Positions 9,503 through 20,177 of a DNA stretch of 64,000 bases are shown piece after piece. Position 1 is the first letter of the stretch. Every line of letters begins with the position of its first letter. The position numbers and the translations under genes are program-made. The stretch is from Snodgrassella alvi. Lineage in GTDB: Bacteria; Pseudomonadota; Gammaproteobacteria; Burkholderiales; Neisseriaceae. The notes under the pieces were generated by a model. The model was not told the DNA's origin, made no database searches, and worked only from the letters and a program-made list of their open reading frames with translations. The stretch lies in contig NZ_MEIR01000080.1 of the NCBI RefSeq assembly GCF_002777825.1, positions 310,001-374,000 on the forward strand. Direction: 5' to 3'.

Positions 9503-10564
9503 ATGCAAACTAATCTAATCCCGTTTTATAACCCACTATTAAGCTACGAAGAAAACTATCAGCATGGCCCGTTTGGTGATTTCAGCAATGCAACACCATA
9601 CATAGGAAAGAATAAGCATACTGAGCGCTTTCTCAATCTGGAAGTTAACCTGCCCTTTGGCATCCCTGCCGGGCCATTATTGAATGCCAACTTTATCAAA
9701 GCTGCATTCAACCATGGTTTCGATTTATGTGTTTATAAAACTGTGCGCACCCGCGCTCAGGCCAGCCATCCCTTGCCCAATGTGCTTTCCATTCATCCCG
9801 CTGGTCAATTGTCAGCCAAAATTGATACAGTACTGGCCGATACCAACTACACAGCGCCTTTGTCTATTACCAATTCCTTCGGTGTACCTTCATTTAATCC
9901 CGATATCTGGCAACCTGATTTGGCTGATGCTGTTAATGCTGCGCAAAAAGGCCAATATGTAATCGGCAGCTTTCAGGGCACTGCTGGCAATGAAGCCAGC
10001 ATAGAAAAAGATTATGCCTGTGCTGCACGCCTAGTAGACGAAACAGCTGCACCGATTTTGGAGGCCAATTTAAGCTGTCCAAACGAGGGCGTAAACAAAT
10101 TATTATGTTTTGATTTTGATAAAGTAGAACGGATAGCTAAAGAAATCAGAAACGCTGTACCTGATAAGCCGCTGTTTTTGAAACTGGCTTACTTTGCCGA
10201 TGACGATGCTATCTTACCGCTTTTAAACAGGCTGGATGGCATTGTTGATGGTTACAGTACGATTAATACCTTATCAGCCAGACCAGTTACAGCAAATGGT
10301 GAACCTGCGCTGGGGCTGGATCGTCCTACTGGTGGAGTCTGCGGTGAGGCCATTCGCTGGGCAGGGCTGGAAATGGTAGATCGTCTGGCCAGATTAAGAA
10401 CTCGCCTGAATAATCATTTTGCGATTATTGGTGTTGGTGGAGTAAGTAGTACAGCACATTATCAGGCTTACCGTTCAGCCGGAGCCGATGCGGTAATGAG
10501 TGCCACCGGTGCCATGTGGAATCCGCAACTGGCTTTGGAAATTAAAAGCAGCCTGAATGGATAA
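9503..10564 (+). CDS. Dihydroorotate dehydrogenase-like FMN TIM-barrel protein
   Basis: A 353-residue protein of the dihydroorotate dehydrogenase superfamily. Visible parts are FGIPAGPLLNA near the N-terminus, SITNSFGVPS, the active-site segment ANLSCPNEG with a cysteine base as in class 1 enzymes (class 2 uses serine), KPLFLKLAYF, and GVGGVSS with SATGAMWNP at the end. The Gly/Pro-rich substrate loop differs from classical PyrD, and the spacing suggests a divergent, non-quinone-linked member. It may use dihydroorotate or a related substrate. No pyr gene is adjacent (pyrF is 6 kb away). Confidence 0.75.
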   Translation: MQTNLIPFYNPLLSYEENYQHGPFGDFSNATPYIGKNKHTERFLNLEVNLPFGIPAGPLLNANFIKAAFNHGFDLCVYKTVRTRAQASHPLPNVLSIHPAGQLSAKIDTVLADTNYTAPLSITNSFGVPSFNPDIWQPDLADAVNAAQKGQYVIGSFQGTAGNEASIEKDYACAARLVDETAAPILEANLSCPNEGVNKLLCFDFDKVERIAKEIRNAVPDKPLFLKLAYFADDDAILPLLNRLDGIVDGYSTINTLSARPVTANGEPALGLDRPTGGVCGEAIRWAGLEMVDRLARLRTRLNNHFAIIGVGGVSSTAHYQAYRSAGADAVMSATGAMWNPQLALEIKSSLNG

Positions 10565-10570
10565 AATTCC

Positions 10571-10606
10571 TGCTGGTAGCCTGAACTGAGAATCAGGCTA
10601 CTAGCA
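10571..10606. terminator. Hairpin between convergent genes, possible terminator
   Basis: A 14-base stem (10571-10584 with 10593-10606, one G-T wobble) surrounds an 8-base loop containing ACTGAG. There is no T run, so termination efficiency is uncertain. It lies between the convergent dihydroorotate-dehydrogenase-like and GST genes. Confidence 0.5.
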
Positions 10607-10637
10607 TTACTCTTCACTATTATCAGAACATAATGTT

Positions 10638-11324
10638 TCAGCGCGCAATACGATAAGGCTCATCCATGGCAATGAAATCTTTTTCTGCAAGCGCTTGAGC
10701 AATCCATGTTGCCACAGCCTTAGTATCACACAGAGTATTAATATAATTGGCCAGTACTTCTGAAGTGTGAATCTGGAAACCTTTTAACCTTAAACACATC
10801 GGGGCATAAAAAGCATCAGCAACACTGAACTCTCCAAACAGATATTTTCCCGCCGATGCAGCAAGCAGTGACGACAAATGCTGATCGAGAAAATCGATTT
10901 CCTGTTTTACGGCAGGAAAATCACGCAGCACAATCTGGCCTATTTCTGGTAGCACCGCCTCAATATTCATTGGAAAATGCCGGCGTATATGATTAAACCC
11001 ATTATGCATTTTGGCTACCACACTTCTGGCTCTGGCACGTGCTTTATAATCTTGTGGCCATAAGGGTAATTGCGGATGCCGTTCAGCCAGATATTCACAA
11101 ATGGCCAGAGAATCACTCACCACCAAATCATCATCAGTTAAAACCGGCACGGTACCATAGGGGTTCAGTGGCAATATGGTTTGCTTAAAAACTGAATCAG
11201 CTGCAAAGCTGTCAAAACGCACCAGTTGTTCGGTAAAAACAATTTGAAAATGTTTCATCAATACCCACGGCCGCATAGACCAGGTGGAATAATTTTTATT
11301 ACCAATATAAAGAGTGTAACTCAT
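10638..11324 (-). CDS. Glutathione S-transferase family protein
   Basis: A 228-residue cytosolic GST. The N-terminal thioredoxin-like domain carries NYSTWSMRPWVLM (serine-type glutathione contact) and the GTVPVL...VSDSLAICEYL glutathione-binding segment. An all-helical C-terminal domain follows, including KYLFGEFSVADAFYAPM. The substrate cannot be read from the sequence. It is a single gene on the minus strand between two plus-strand units. Confidence 0.88.
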   Translation of the reverse strand: MSYTLYIGNKNYSTWSMRPWVLMKHFQIVFTEQLVRFDSFAADSVFKQTILPLNPYGTVPVLTDDDLVVSDSLAICEYLAERHPQLPLWPQDYKARARARSVVAKMHNGFNHIRRHFPMNIEAVLPEIGQIVLRDFPAVKQEIDFLDQHLSSLLAASAGKYLFGEFSVADAFYAPMCLRLKGFQIHTSEVLANYINTLCDTKAVATWIAQALAEKDFIAMDEPYRIAR

Positions 11325-11514
11325 GGCCTTTATCTTTCTTTGTAGAACTATTGTATTAATAAAAGTGCATCATAACTGATTTAATCCTTGCCCTCTGAAT
11401 AAATCTGAAAACAACATTTAATCAATGCTGCTTATGCTGATTTTTTTGCCCATACACATAAATTCGGTACAATAACAGTTTAAGTTCACCCGTATTTACA
11501 GCAGCCACTCACAC

Positions 11515-12363
11515 ATGCTCAGCTATCGTCATGCATTTCACGCCGGTAATCACGCCGACATCCTTAAACACTATTGTCTAATGGCAGTACTGGAATATTT
11601 CAAACTGAAAGATAAACCGTATTGTTATATAGATACCCATGCAGGAGCAGGTCTATATAATCTAGTTAGCGATGAAGCCCAAAAAGTAGGTGAATACCGT
11701 GAAGGGATTAGCCGCATTCTGGCCGCAACCAGTCTGGACGCCAGACTGATACCGTTTCGTCAGGCAGTAACCGCCTGCCTGCCTGATGCTGAAAACCATT
11801 ATTGTGGTTCCCCGTGGCTGGCTCAGGCACTGGCACGCGAGCAGGATCGTCTGCGGTTGTTTGAATTACATCCAGCCGACGCCGAACTTTTACGCAGTAA
11901 CATGCGCAGTATCAAACAACCTAACCGTACACAGGTATTCTGTGATGATGGATTCAAAGGCCTGTTATCAATGCTGCCGCCTCCCAGCCGGCGCGCTGTG
12001 GTATTAATAGATCCACCCTATGAATTAAAACAGGATTATCAGCAGGTAGTGGATACGCTTAAAGCTGCACTGAAAAAATTTTCCAGTGGCTGCTATATGG
12101 TCTGGTATCCATGCCTGAGTCGCGCAGAAAGCCAGAAACTGCCACAAAACCTGCAAAAACTGGTTCCTGATAATTTCGTGCAGGCAGAACTTCATGTCCA
12201 TGCGCCGCACCCAGATGGCTTTGGTATGCACGGCAGCGGTATGTTCATTATCAATCCGCCCTACTCTTTACCGCAGCTACTGGCTGAAGTATTACCGCCA
12301 ATGACACAGCTACTGGCTCAGGATGACAGCGCACATTTTGTCCTGCAATCAAAAATTGCCTGA
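11515..12363 (+). CDS. rlmJ: 23S rRNA (adenine(2030)-N(6))-methyltransferase
   Basis: A 282-residue SAM-dependent methyltransferase. The N-terminus SYRHAFHAGNHADILKH is diagnostic for RlmJ. DTHAGAGLY is the SAM-binding motif and DPPYE is the catalytic motif IV. In E. coli RlmJ methylates A2030 of 23S rRNA before ribosome assembly. The gene is monocistronic; the next gene, fbp, starts 105 bases later behind its own TATAAT. Confidence 0.95.
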   Translation: MLSYRHAFHAGNHADILKHYCLMAVLEYFKLKDKPYCYIDTHAGAGLYNLVSDEAQKVGEYREGISRILAATSLDARLIPFRQAVTACLPDAENHYCGSPWLAQALAREQDRLRLFELHPADAELLRSNMRSIKQPNRTQVFCDDGFKGLLSMLPPPSRRAVVLIDPPYELKQDYQQVVDTLKAALKKFSSGCYMVWYPCLSRAESQKLPQNLQKLVPDNFVQAELHVHAPHPDGFGMHGSGMFIINPPYSLPQLLAEVLPPMTQLLAQDDSAHFVLQSKIA

Positions 12364-12468
12364 ATTCACACAAGCAAAACACATCAGCCTGATTGACCAC
12401 AACGGCTTTTCAGTCTGGCTGACAAGGCTATTGTATAATGGTATCGAATTTTAAAAGGGAGTATTTGC

Positions 12469-13449
12469 ATGTCCGTTTTACTGTCTGATTATCTGCAACA
12501 GCAACAACAAAAATATGCTGTCACACCGTTTTTACCTGAAGTCATCACCAGCATCAGTCAGGCATGTCTGCACATCAACCGCGAAATCCGTTTGGGTGCG
12601 CTGGATAACATTCTGGGCAGTGCACATACAGGTAACATTCAGGGAGAAGAGCAGAAAAAACTGGATGTACTATCCAATCAGATCATGATTGACATCCTGT
12701 CAGCCAATCCGGCTATTGCCGGCCTCGCCAGTGAAGAAGAAGATTCATTTGTTACAGCCAATAATGATGGCCGGTTTCTGGTGTTATTCGACCCGCTGGA
12801 CGGTAGCTCCAATATAGATGTTAATATATCCATCGGCACCATTTTTTCAGTATTGGCCAAACCAGACGGCACACTCACTACTGAAAGCTTTTTACAGCCC
12901 GGCCGACAGCAGCTAGCCAGTGGCTATGTACTGTATGGGCCACAAACTATTCTGGTACTGACATTGAAACATGGCGTGGCTATGTTTACCCTTAATGAGC
13001 AAAACCAGTTTCAGCTAACACAGGAAGATTCACATATACCTGCTGCCACTGCTGAATTTGCCATCAACATGTCGAACCAGCGCCACTGGCAACCAGCAAT
13101 GCAAAACTATATTGCACAATTACTGGCTGGTAAAACCGGCTGTCGTGGTAAAGACTATAATATGCGCTGGGTAGCTTCCATGGTAGCCGAGGTACATCGT
13201 ATCCTCATTCGTGGTGGTATTTTTACTTATCCGCAGGATCAGCGTAATCCCAACAAGCCGGGCAAGCTGCGTTTAATGTATGAAGCCAATCCAATGAGTC
13301 TGCTGATTGAGCAGGCACAAGGTGCGGCCACCAATGCCCGACAGAATATTCTAGATATTCAACCAGAAGGATTGCACCAGCGTGTGGCCGTTGTACTAGG
13401 CAGTAAAGAAGAAGTCGACTACGTTACCGCCATGCACAATGCAAGCTAA
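12469..13449 (+). CDS. fbp: Fructose-1,6-bisphosphatase, class 1
   Basis: A 326-residue enzyme that hydrolyses fructose 1,6-bisphosphate in gluconeogenesis. The metal-binding [16 protein letters not shown] and the upstream EEED acidic cluster (SEEEDS) are present, as are [12 protein letters not shown] and [20 protein letters not shown] of the class 1 fold. GGGAG lies 8 bases before the ATG, and TATAAT at 12434-12439 is a candidate -10 box. Confidence 0.96.
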   Translation: MSVLLSDYLQQQQQKYAVTPFLPEVITSISQACLHINREIRLGALDNILGSAHTGNIQGEEQKKLDVLSNQIMIDILSANPAIAGLASEEEDSFVTANNDGRFLVLFDPLDGSSNIDVNISIGTIFSVLAKPDGTLTTESFLQPGRQQLASGYVLYGPQTILVLTLKHGVAMFTLNEQNQFQLTQEDSHIPAATAEFAINMSNQRHWQPAMQNYIAQLLAGKTGCRGKDYNMRWVASMVAEVHRILIRGGIFTYPQDQRNPNKPGKLRLMYEANPMSLLIEQAQGAATNARQNILDIQPEGLHQRVAVVLGSKEEVDYVTAMHNAS

Positions 13450-13503
13450 CCATTGCAGATAACACTGCAAACTTTTTTGTTTCACTCCCATCAGGAGATA
13501 TCA

Positions 13504-13995
13504 ATGATTAAATTAACTACCAATTTTGGCGTTATCGGCATCGAACTTGACCATGACAAAGCGCCTAAAACCGCTGCAAACTTTGAACGTTACGTGCGTG
13601 AAGGCTTCTACGATGGCACAATTTTTCATCGCGTGATTGATAATTTCATGATTCAGGGCGGTGGCTTTGACAAAGATATGCAACAGAAACCAACGCATGA
13701 GCCGATTGAAAACGAAGCAAACAATGGCTTGAAAAATGATCGCTATACCATTGCCATGGCTCGTACCATGCAGCCCCATTCAGCCAGTGCGCAGTTTTTT
13801 ATCAATGTGAAAGACAATGATTTCCTCAATCACACCAAACCGGATTTACACGGCTGGGGCTATGCTGTATTCGGCAAAGTAGTCGAAGGACAGGATGTGG
13901 TTGATCAAATCAAAGGCGTTAAAACTGGCAATCATGGCGACCATCAGGACGTTCCGGTTGAAAATGTCATTATTGAAAAAGCCGAAATCATTTAA
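13504..13995 (+). CDS. ppiB: Peptidyl-prolyl cis-trans isomerase (cyclophilin B type)
   Basis: A 163-residue single-domain cyclophilin without a signal peptide, so cytoplasmic. [14 protein letters not shown] (catalytic Arg and Gln), [17 protein letters not shown] and [18 protein letters not shown] are all present. The start is the ATG at 13504, with CAGGAG 7 bases upstream; a longer frame reaching back to 13453 lacks such a site. A terminator follows immediately. Confidence 0.95.
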   Translation: MIKLTTNFGVIGIELDHDKAPKTAANFERYVREGFYDGTIFHRVIDNFMIQGGGFDKDMQQKPTHEPIENEANNGLKNDRYTIAMARTMQPHSASAQFFINVKDNDFLNHTKPDLHGWGYAVFGKVVEGQDVVDQIKGVKTGNHGDHQDVPVENVIIEKAEII

Positions 13996-14009
13996 CCGGT
14001 ATTTTGCAG

Positions 14010-14039
14010 CAGGTAGCCCTACAGGCTGCCTGTTTTTTT
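14010..14039 (+). terminator. Rho-independent terminator after ppiB
   Basis: The stem CAGGTAGCC / GGCTGCCTG (one mismatch) with a 5-base loop is followed by seven T residues. The 3' arm contains AGGCTGCCTG, similar to a Neisseriaceae DNA uptake word. Confidence 0.85.
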
Positions 14040-14084
14040 GTGCAAATACTGCGACTTACTCTGGGCGTAAAGGAATTTGAGCAA

Positions 14085-14122
14085 AAAAATACCCTGCCAA
14101 TTTTAACAGGCAGGGTATTTTT
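14085..14122 (-). terminator. Bidirectional terminator serving the lipoprotein gene
   Basis: The 14-base perfect stem AAAAATACCCTGCC / GGCAGGGTATTTTT lies 12 bases beyond the lipoprotein stop codon on the minus strand. Confidence 0.88.
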
Positions 14123-14134
14123 ATACATACATAA

Positions 14135-14629
14135 TTATTGCAACGGCTTCATATTCATCACTTCCATTAGGAAGTTGGTAAATGCCGGATTGGCCGGTTT
14201 CGTACGCATTACCGGCCAGCGCTGCTGCCAGCCAGCCAGCGCATTTTGAATATAAGCCTTGGACTGCGCTGTATCAATTGAACCTTGCTGGCTTTGTACA
14301 GCACTACGCAAATAAATGGCATACATATCATCGTCTACCATATTGTGCCCTACCTGAGCTAAGCGGAACTGATCAAGCAACTGCGCAGCCTGAACTTTGG
14401 TGATACTGCCCTGAGAAACCTGAAAACTTAAGCGAGTAGCCTCATCACGAATTTTGGCCACATCAGACCAATGACTGCTGGCTAAACGATATTCGGCACT
14501 TGCAGCAGCACCATCCACTACCTGTACCGGCTTTATTTCCTTATTGCCACGCTTTTTAGGCATATCCAAAGATGAACAACCACCTAAAAAGGCTGCTACG
14601 ACACATAATGCTAATGTTTTTTTCATCAT
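14135..14629 (-). CDS. Putative lipoprotein of unknown function
   Basis: A 164-residue protein with a classic lipoprotein signal: two lysines, a hydrophobic stretch, and a lipobox FLGGC with the acylated cysteine at residue 18. The mature part is alpha-helical in character (RDEATRLSFQVSQGSITKVQAAQLLDQF split over several helices) with no recognisable domain, so no function is proposed. The start is ATG at 14629, or the adjacent ATG at 14626; a longer reading would need a TTG at 14641. Confidence 0.75.
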   Translation of the reverse strand: MMKKTLALCVVAAFLGGCSSLDMPKKRGNKEIKPVQVVDGAAASAEYRLASSHWSDVAKIRDEATRLSFQVSQGSITKVQAAQLLDQFRLAQVGHNMVDDDMYAIYLRSAVQSQQGSIDTAQSKAYIQNALAGWQQRWPVMRTKPANPAFTNFLMEVMNMKPLQ

Positions 14630-14734
14630 TTGTTTACTCAACGTATATTACTTAAAACAAAAATCAAAGCCAGCTAGCTCAAGCGTGTGGCTGTACATAT
14701 ATTCACAATGATTGTACCACAGCCTTGACTGCAA

Positions 14735-14764
14735 GAAAAAACCGAACCAGTTTTCTGATTCGGT
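14735..14764 (-). terminator. Rho-independent terminator after cysK
   Basis: Read on the minus strand, a 10-base stem (14755-14764 with 14741-14750, one mismatch) with a 4-base loop runs into TTTTTT. It starts about 20 bases past the cysK stop codon. Confidence 0.85.
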
Positions 14765-14785
14765 CTCAGTCATGCAAAGTGAGAT

Positions 14786-15718
14786 TTAAGCCAAATCGGC
14801 AAATAATGGTGTTGACAGATAACGTTCACCATAGGAAGGAATCAAAACCACAATCAGTTTATTTTTGTTTTCAGCTCTTGCTGCCAGCTGCAAGCCTGCC
14901 CACACTGCTGCACCAGAAGAAATGCCTACCAGAATACCTTCTTTTGATGCCATGGCACGAGCAGTATCAAAACATACGTCATTAGGTACCTGAATGATTC
15001 CATCATACACATGGGTATTCAGAATTTTAGGTACAAAACCTGCGCCAATACCCTGTATCGGATGTGGTCCTTTGCAACCACCAGACAATATCGCTGAAGC
15101 TTCAGGTTCTACTGCATACACCTCCACTCCGGGTTTCTTTTCCTTCAATACTTCACCCACACCGGTAATGGTACCTCCAGTACCTACTCCAGCGACAAAG
15201 ATATCAACTTTGCCATCGGTATCATGCCATATTTCCTGCGCAGTAGTTTCACGATGAATTTCAGGATTGGCCGGATTTTCAAACTGCTGCGGCATAAAAT
15301 ATTTGTGTGGGTCAGAATCCACTAAAGCCTGTGCATGAGCAATAGCACCAGACATCCCTTCTGCTCCGGGTGTTAAAACCAGTTCCGCCCCGAATGCACG
15401 CAACAGCATGCGCCGTTCTTTACTCATCGTTTCCGGCATAGTGATAATCAGCTTATATCCCCGAGCCGCACATACCATAGCCAAACCAATACCGGTATTA
15501 CCGCTAGTTGGTTCCACAATCACAGTATCAGGATGGATTTTACCTGCCTTTTCCGCCGCAGCAATCATGCTTGCAGCAATTCTGTCTTTAACACTGTTGC
15601 CCGGATTAAAAAATTCCAGCTTGACCACCAGCTTGCCGGGTAAACCAGCACTTAAACGATTAAGCTGTACCAGCGGAGTGTTGCCAATCAAGTCAGTTAT
15701 GCTAGAGGCGATATTCAT
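14786..15718 (-). CDS. cysK: Cysteine synthase A (O-acetylserine sulfhydrylase)
   Basis: A 310-residue PLP enzyme making cysteine from O-acetylserine and sulfide. The PLP lysine is K44 in [20 protein letters not shown] is the substrate loop, GTGGTITG binds the PLP phosphate, and GISSGA lies near the C-terminus. It is flanked by its own terminator and a 345-base upstream region, so it is probably monocistronic. CysK rather than CysM is favoured by length and motif wording. Confidence 0.95.
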   Translation of the reverse strand: MNIASSITDLIGNTPLVQLNRLSAGLPGKLVVKLEFFNPGNSVKDRIAASMIAAAEKAGKIHPDTVIVEPTSGNTGIGLAMVCAARGYKLIITMPETMSKERRMLLRAFGAELVLTPGAEGMSGAIAHAQALVDSDPHKYFMPQQFENPANPEIHRETTAQEIWHDTDGKVDIFVAGVGTGGTITGVGEVLKEKKPGVEVYAVEPEASAILSGGCKGPHPIQGIGAGFVPKILNTHVYDGIIQVPNDVCFDTARAMASKEGILVGISSGAAVWAGLQLAARAENKNKLIVVLIPSYGERYLSTPLFADLA

Positions 15719-16007
15719 TTTTTATCCTTCGTCATGAGAAACTGTTTTTATCATCATAGATTAAAACCAGAATTAGCCAAAATAATTTATCAGCGTGTTG
15801 ATACAATTATTATTTATATAGTCATTGAGCAGATTTTTGACATGGTTTTAAAAGCCTAATTTTATTCATTTTATTGCAATAAAATGAGATAAATCATTAT
15901 AGCAGTAATACGAAAATTTATTCACATAACCTCACACTGCAATTGATAGTTAATTAAATTATCATTTATTAACTCTGTGATTTCATCATTTTTGAGATTA
16001 AGCACCC
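15719..16007. other. Intergenic region upstream of cysK
   Basis: An AT-rich stretch with no plausible gene. It should hold the cysK promoter. A Cys-regulator site could not be identified by eye. Confidence 0.4.
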
Positions 16008-16036
16008 ATAAAAAAGACTACCTTTCGGTAGTCTTT
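16008..16036 (-). terminator. Rho-independent terminator after acnB
   Basis: On the minus strand, AAGACTACC-GAAA-GGTAGTCTT is followed by a T run: a tight 9-base stem with a GNRA-type GAAA loop. Confidence 0.92.
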
Positions 16037-16063
16037 CTACAACAATACTATAAATACATTGTC

Positions 16064-18658
16064 TTAAGCGTTAACTTTAGCTGCTACATCTACATAGTCC
16101 TGAATTTCATTGAAGTTCATATAGCGATAAATTTCAATACCTTTATCATTGATAATAGCAATATTTTCGCGATATTCTTCAATACTCGGGATATGTCCCA
16201 ACTTGGAACAGATTGCCGCCAGTTCAGCCGAGCTCAGATATACATTGGTATTTTTTCCCAAACGGTTGGGGAAATTACGAGTGGAAGTGGAAACTACGGT
16301 TGAACCTTCACGTGCCTGCGCCTGATTGCCCATACATAATGAGCAGCCGGGCATTTCCATCCGCGCACCTACTCGCCCAAGAATACTGTAATAGCCTTCA
16401 TCCGAAAGTTCTTTGGCATCCATTTTGGTTGGTGGTGCTACCCACAAGCGTACTGGTAAATCGGTTTTACCATCAAGCAAGGTAGATGCTGCACGATAAT
16501 GGCCAATATTGGTCATGCAGGAACCAATGAATACCTCATCAATATGCGTACCGGCAACATCAGAGAGGATTTTCACATCATCCGGGTCATTCGGACAGGC
16601 CAGAATAGGCTCTTTGATTTCATCCATATTGATATCAATAATGGCAGCGTATTCGGCATCAGCGTCGGCTTCGAGCAATTTCGGTTGTGCCAGCCATTGT
16701 TCCATTTTCTGAATACGGCGTTTCAGGGTACGGGCATCCTCATAACCATCAGCAATCATGTTTTTCAGCAACACGATATTGGATTTCAGATATTCTTCAA
16801 TTGGCTCTTTATGCAGTTTCACGGTACAGCCAGCAGCGGAGCGTTCAGCAGACGCATCAGTCAGCTCGAACGCTTGTTCTACTTTCAAATCCGGTAAACC
16901 TTCGATTTCCAGAATACGGCCAGAGAAAATATTTTTTTTGCCGGCTTTGGCCACAGTCAGCAAGCCTTCTTTAATGGCTTGCAAGGGAATAGCATTAACT
17001 AAATCACGCAAGGTGATACCCGGTTGCATAGTGCCAGAGAAGCGCACCAGTACAGATTCAGGCATATCCAGTGGCATGACACCGGTAGCAGCAGCAAAGG
17101 CCACCAGACCAGAACCTGCCGGGAAAGAGATACCCAGCGGGAAACGGGTATGCGAATCACCGCCAGTACCCACCGTATCCGGCAACAGCATGCGGTTTAG
17201 CCATGAGTGTATAATGCCGTCACCAGGACGCAGAGCGACACCTCCACGTGAAGACATAAATACTGGCAATTCCTTGTGGGTTTTTACATCTACAGGTTTC
17301 GGATAGGCTGCGGTATGGCAGAAAGACTGCATTACCAGGTCAGCACTGAAACCCAGACAGGCAAGGTCTTTCAGTTCATCCCGGGTCATTGGGCCAGTGG
17401 TATCCTGTGAACCAACAGTAGTCATACGCGGTTCACAATAAGTACCCGGCCTAACACCCTGTCCTTCAGGCAAGCCACAGGCACGGCCTACCATTTTTTG
17501 TGCCAGAGTAAAACCGGCTGTACTCGGTGCGGGAGCCTGTGGCAAGCGGAAAACTTCAGAATGTCCCATACTCAGGGCGTCACGTGCTTTCGCAGTCAGG
17601 CTGCGGCCAATAATCAGATTAATCCGTCCACCGGCCTGAACTTCATCAAGAATAACCTGAGATTTCAGTTCAAATTCCGCAACAGTTTCGCCGTTTTTAA
17701 TAATTTTGCCTTCATATGGCAAAATATCAACTACATCACCCATTTCCAATTTAGATACATCAACTTCAATAGGTAACGCCCCTGAATCTTCCTGAGTATT
17801 GAAAAAGATTGGTGCAATTTTGCCACCCAGACATACGCCGCCAAAGCGTTTGTTCGGTACATAAGGGATATCCTGCCCGGTGTGCCAGATTACAGAATTG
17901 GTAGCTGATTTACGTGAAGAACCGGTACCAACCACATCACCTACATACGCTACCAGATTACCTTTGGCTTTCAGTTCAGCCAGTTGTTTGATTGGTCCAA
18001 CCTCGCCGGATTTATCCGGATTAATACCTTCACGCGGATTTTTCAGCATGGCCAGAGCATGCAAAGGAATATCCGGGCGGCTCCAGGCATCAGGTGCTGG
18101 AGATAAATCGTCAGTATTGGTTTCACCCACTACTTTAAATACGGTAACAGTGATTTTTTCCGGTACTTTTTCACGGGTTGTAAACCATTCGGCATTTGCC
18201 CAGGATTCAATTACTTCTCGCGCATACTGATTACCGGCGCGCATTTTTTCTTCCACATCATGGAACGCATCAAACATCAGCAAAGTATGTTTTAAGGCAT
18301 TAGCGGCAGTAACAGCCAGCTCTTCATTATCGAGAAACTCTACTAGCGGCTGAACGTTGTAGCCACCCAACATTGTACCGAGCAGTTCTACTGCAAATGT
18401 GGGCGTAATTAAAGGACTGCTAACGGTTTTTTCGGCGATGGCAGCCAGAAAAGATGCCTTGACCTTAGAAGCATCATCTACGCCTGGCGGCACACGATGT
18501 GACAGTAAATCAACTAGAAACGCTTCTTCTCCTTTGGGAGGATTTTTCAATAATTCAACCAATTCTTCTGTTTGCTTCGCTGTCAGCGGCAAAGGTGGAA
18601 TACCCAGTGCTTCACGTTCAGCGGCGGCTGCGCGATAGGCTTCTAACATCTTGAACAT
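16064..18658 (-). CDS. acnB: Aconitate hydratase B / 2-methylisocitrate dehydratase
   Basis: An 864-residue bifunctional AcnB of typical length. It has the N-terminal HEAT-like domain (residues 1-160), the swivel domain ([16 protein letters not shown] region) and the catalytic [4Fe-4S] domains. The cluster cysteines are in [13 protein letters not shown] and CSLCMGNQA, and [11 protein letters not shown] is present. It converts citrate to isocitrate in the TCA cycle, supplying the cluster at 31-44 kb. It is transcribed alone, with its own terminator. Confidence 0.97.
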   Translation of the reverse strand: MFKMLEAYRAAAAEREALGIPPLPLTAKQTEELVELLKNPPKGEEAFLVDLLSHRVPPGVDDASKVKASFLAAIAEKTVSSPLITPTFAVELLGTMLGGYNVQPLVEFLDNEELAVTAANALKHTLLMFDAFHDVEEKMRAGNQYAREVIESWANAEWFTTREKVPEKITVTVFKVVGETNTDDLSPAPDAWSRPDIPLHALAMLKNPREGINPDKSGEVGPIKQLAELKAKGNLVAYVGDVVGTGSSRKSATNSVIWHTGQDIPYVPNKRFGGVCLGGKIAPIFFNTQEDSGALPIEVDVSKLEMGDVVDILPYEGKIIKNGETVAEFELKSQVILDEVQAGGRINLIIGRSLTAKARDALSMGHSEVFRLPQAPAPSTAGFTLAQKMVGRACGLPEGQGVRPGTYCEPRMTTVGSQDTTGPMTRDELKDLACLGFSADLVMQSFCHTAAYPKPVDVKTHKELPVFMSSRGGVALRPGDGIIHSWLNRMLLPDTVGTGGDSHTRFPLGISFPAGSGLVAFAAATGVMPLDMPESVLVRFSGTMQPGITLRDLVNAIPLQAIKEGLLTVAKAGKKNIFSGRILEIEGLPDLKVEQAFELTDASAERSAAGCTVKLHKEPIEEYLKSNIVLLKNMIADGYEDARTLKRRIQKMEQWLAQPKLLEADADAEYAAIIDINMDEIKEPILACPNDPDDVKILSDVAGTHIDEVFIGSCMTNIGHYRAASTLLDGKTDLPVRLWVAPPTKMDAKELSDEGYYSILGRVGARMEMPGCSLCMGNQAQAREGSTVVSTSTRNFPNRLGKNTNVYLSSAELAAICSKLGHIPSIEEYRENIAIINDKGIEIYRYMNFNEIQDYVDVAAKVNA

Positions 18659-18800
18659 CCTTAATGTAATGGTTTTTTAAATTTTTCTTGTAAATTTGTT
18701 ATGCATTACCAATGCAATAATATGAATGATAACCGAAAACATGGGCGATTGAAACAATTTGTAGTCAGATGTAGTCAACATCAGAAAGTGTAAAGATTAA

Positions 18801-18827
18801 AATAAAAGCAGCCTGTTACAGGCTGCC
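18801..18827 (-). terminator. Probable terminator after the M48 protease gene
   Basis: An inverted repeat GCAGCCTG / CAGGCTGC with a 3-base loop is followed on the minus strand by a T-rich stretch broken by one A. It lies about 87 bases past the stop codon of the M48 gene. Confidence 0.65.
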
Positions 18828-18913
18828 ATATAAATATAAACAAACTGGATTTAACATGAAAATTTATGATTCTAATCAAAAATTTCCATGCAATTATGCT
18901 GATTCAGTCAGTT

Positions 18914-19810
18914 TCAGGAACGATTTTTCTTTTTGGCTGTGCTCTTGCGAACATTATTGGCTCCTGAGTATCTTGCGCTGGCATCTGGCTTTTGCCGCGT
19001 GATATTATTTTGTTTAGCCTGTTCATAAACGGGTAATACTTCAGGTAACATTTTTTTCAGTGCCGTAATGCGCGCATCATTACTTGGATGGGTAGATAAC
19101 AGGCTCGTACTACTATTATTGCCAAAAACCTTATTCATTTTTTCCCATACCGTAATGGCTGCATGCGGGTCATATCCTGCCTGTGCCATCAATTGCAAAC
19201 CACCGGCATCAGCCTTGTTTTCCTGATGACGTGAAAAAGGCAGAGTCAGGCCATACTGATTTAATATATCTTTATAGAGCCCCACACGGTTCGGACTAAC
19301 ACCTGTTTTTGACTGCAACGCAGCACTGCCTACTTCAAGAGCAGTACTGGTGAGGATTTGCTGTCCTGCGGCTTTTTTACTGTGTTCTTGCAGAGCATGA
19401 GTCATCTCATGGCCCACAATCGCCGCGATTTCATCATCGCTGAGATTCAGACGCTTAACAATACCGGTATAAACCACCATTTTTCCACCCGGCATGGCAA
19501 AAGCATTAGGTTCATCACTGCGAATAACATTAAGCTGCCAGTCAAATGGCACACCTGTCTGATTGGCAGCATTGGCATACGGTACCAGACGCTGAAAAAC
19601 GGCACGTACACGTCTGGCCACAGGTGTATTGGTTTCAATCGCACCTTCAGCCTTGGCCTGTCCCATCATTTGGGTATAGCTTTTAGCCGCACTGGCATTA
19701 AGCGTTTGTGTATCATAACCCATTACATCAGCTACCTGAGCACAACCACCCAGTGCCAAACAAATTGCCGCCAGAGTTATTAATTTAGATTGCTGCCTGA
19801 TTGAATACAT
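18914..19810 (-). CDS. M48-family metalloprotease, lipoprotein
   Basis: A 298-residue periplasmic or outer-membrane zinc protease. The lipobox LALGGC acylates C23. The zinc motif HEMTH lies near residue 135, with the third ligand in ENKADAGGLQLM. The C-terminus is strongly basic (KKKNRS). Relatives include LoiP/YcaL and BepA-type envelope quality-control proteases; it lacks the TPR domain of BepA, so LoiP-like is the better guess. The substrate is unknown. Confidence 0.88.
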   Translation of the reverse strand: MYSIRQQSKLITLAAICLALGGCAQVADVMGYDTQTLNASAAKSYTQMMGQAKAEGAIETNTPVARRVRAVFQRLVPYANAANQTGVPFDWQLNVIRSDEPNAFAMPGGKMVVYTGIVKRLNLSDDEIAAIVGHEMTHALQEHSKKAAGQQILTSTALEVGSAALQSKTGVSPNRVGLYKDILNQYGLTLPFSRHQENKADAGGLQLMAQAGYDPHAAITVWEKMNKVFGNNSSTSLLSTHPSNDARITALKKMLPEVLPVYEQAKQNNITRQKPDASARYSGANNVRKSTAKKKNRS

Positions 19811-20177
19811 AATCTATCCATGATCAAAAACTAATTGAAAAAAATTATCACTTCTTATGGTTTTACATTCAGCCACAAACGTAAAACATGGTTTTATTAT
19901 ATTGTATTAAATTAATTTATTAGCACATTTTTTAACAAAATAAAAACTCTTCAAGATGATTGTCGTTTCTCCGTAGCGTCAATATGGCTCAATATCCTTT
20001 CAATGCTGATAAAATTCATATATTTAGACCTTGCTCCCTCAGCCAAACCAGTGACACATATAGCATATTAAATAATATGGTTATTCTAAAGTTGTGTAGC
20101 GGTTTTACACCAATATTTGCACCTGAGAGTACAAAGGCTACAATGCAGATGATTACCACTGAGGTGATGTAAATAAC
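19811..20177. other. Divergent intergenic region between M48 protease and trkA
   Basis: An AT-rich interval of 367 bases. A weak open frame at 19960-20172 has no family features and no ribosome binding site, so I see no gene here. It should hold the two divergent promoters. Confidence 0.4.

Noticed and set aside
16213-18638. Several open frames on the plus strand within acnB
   Set aside because: They are antisense shadows of a strongly conserved gene and show no family features. The same holds for frames opposite lpd, sucA, sdhA and argS.
19960-20172. 70-codon frame upstream of trkA
   Set aside because: No ribosome binding site, no recognisable domain, and it lies where the trkA promoter should be.
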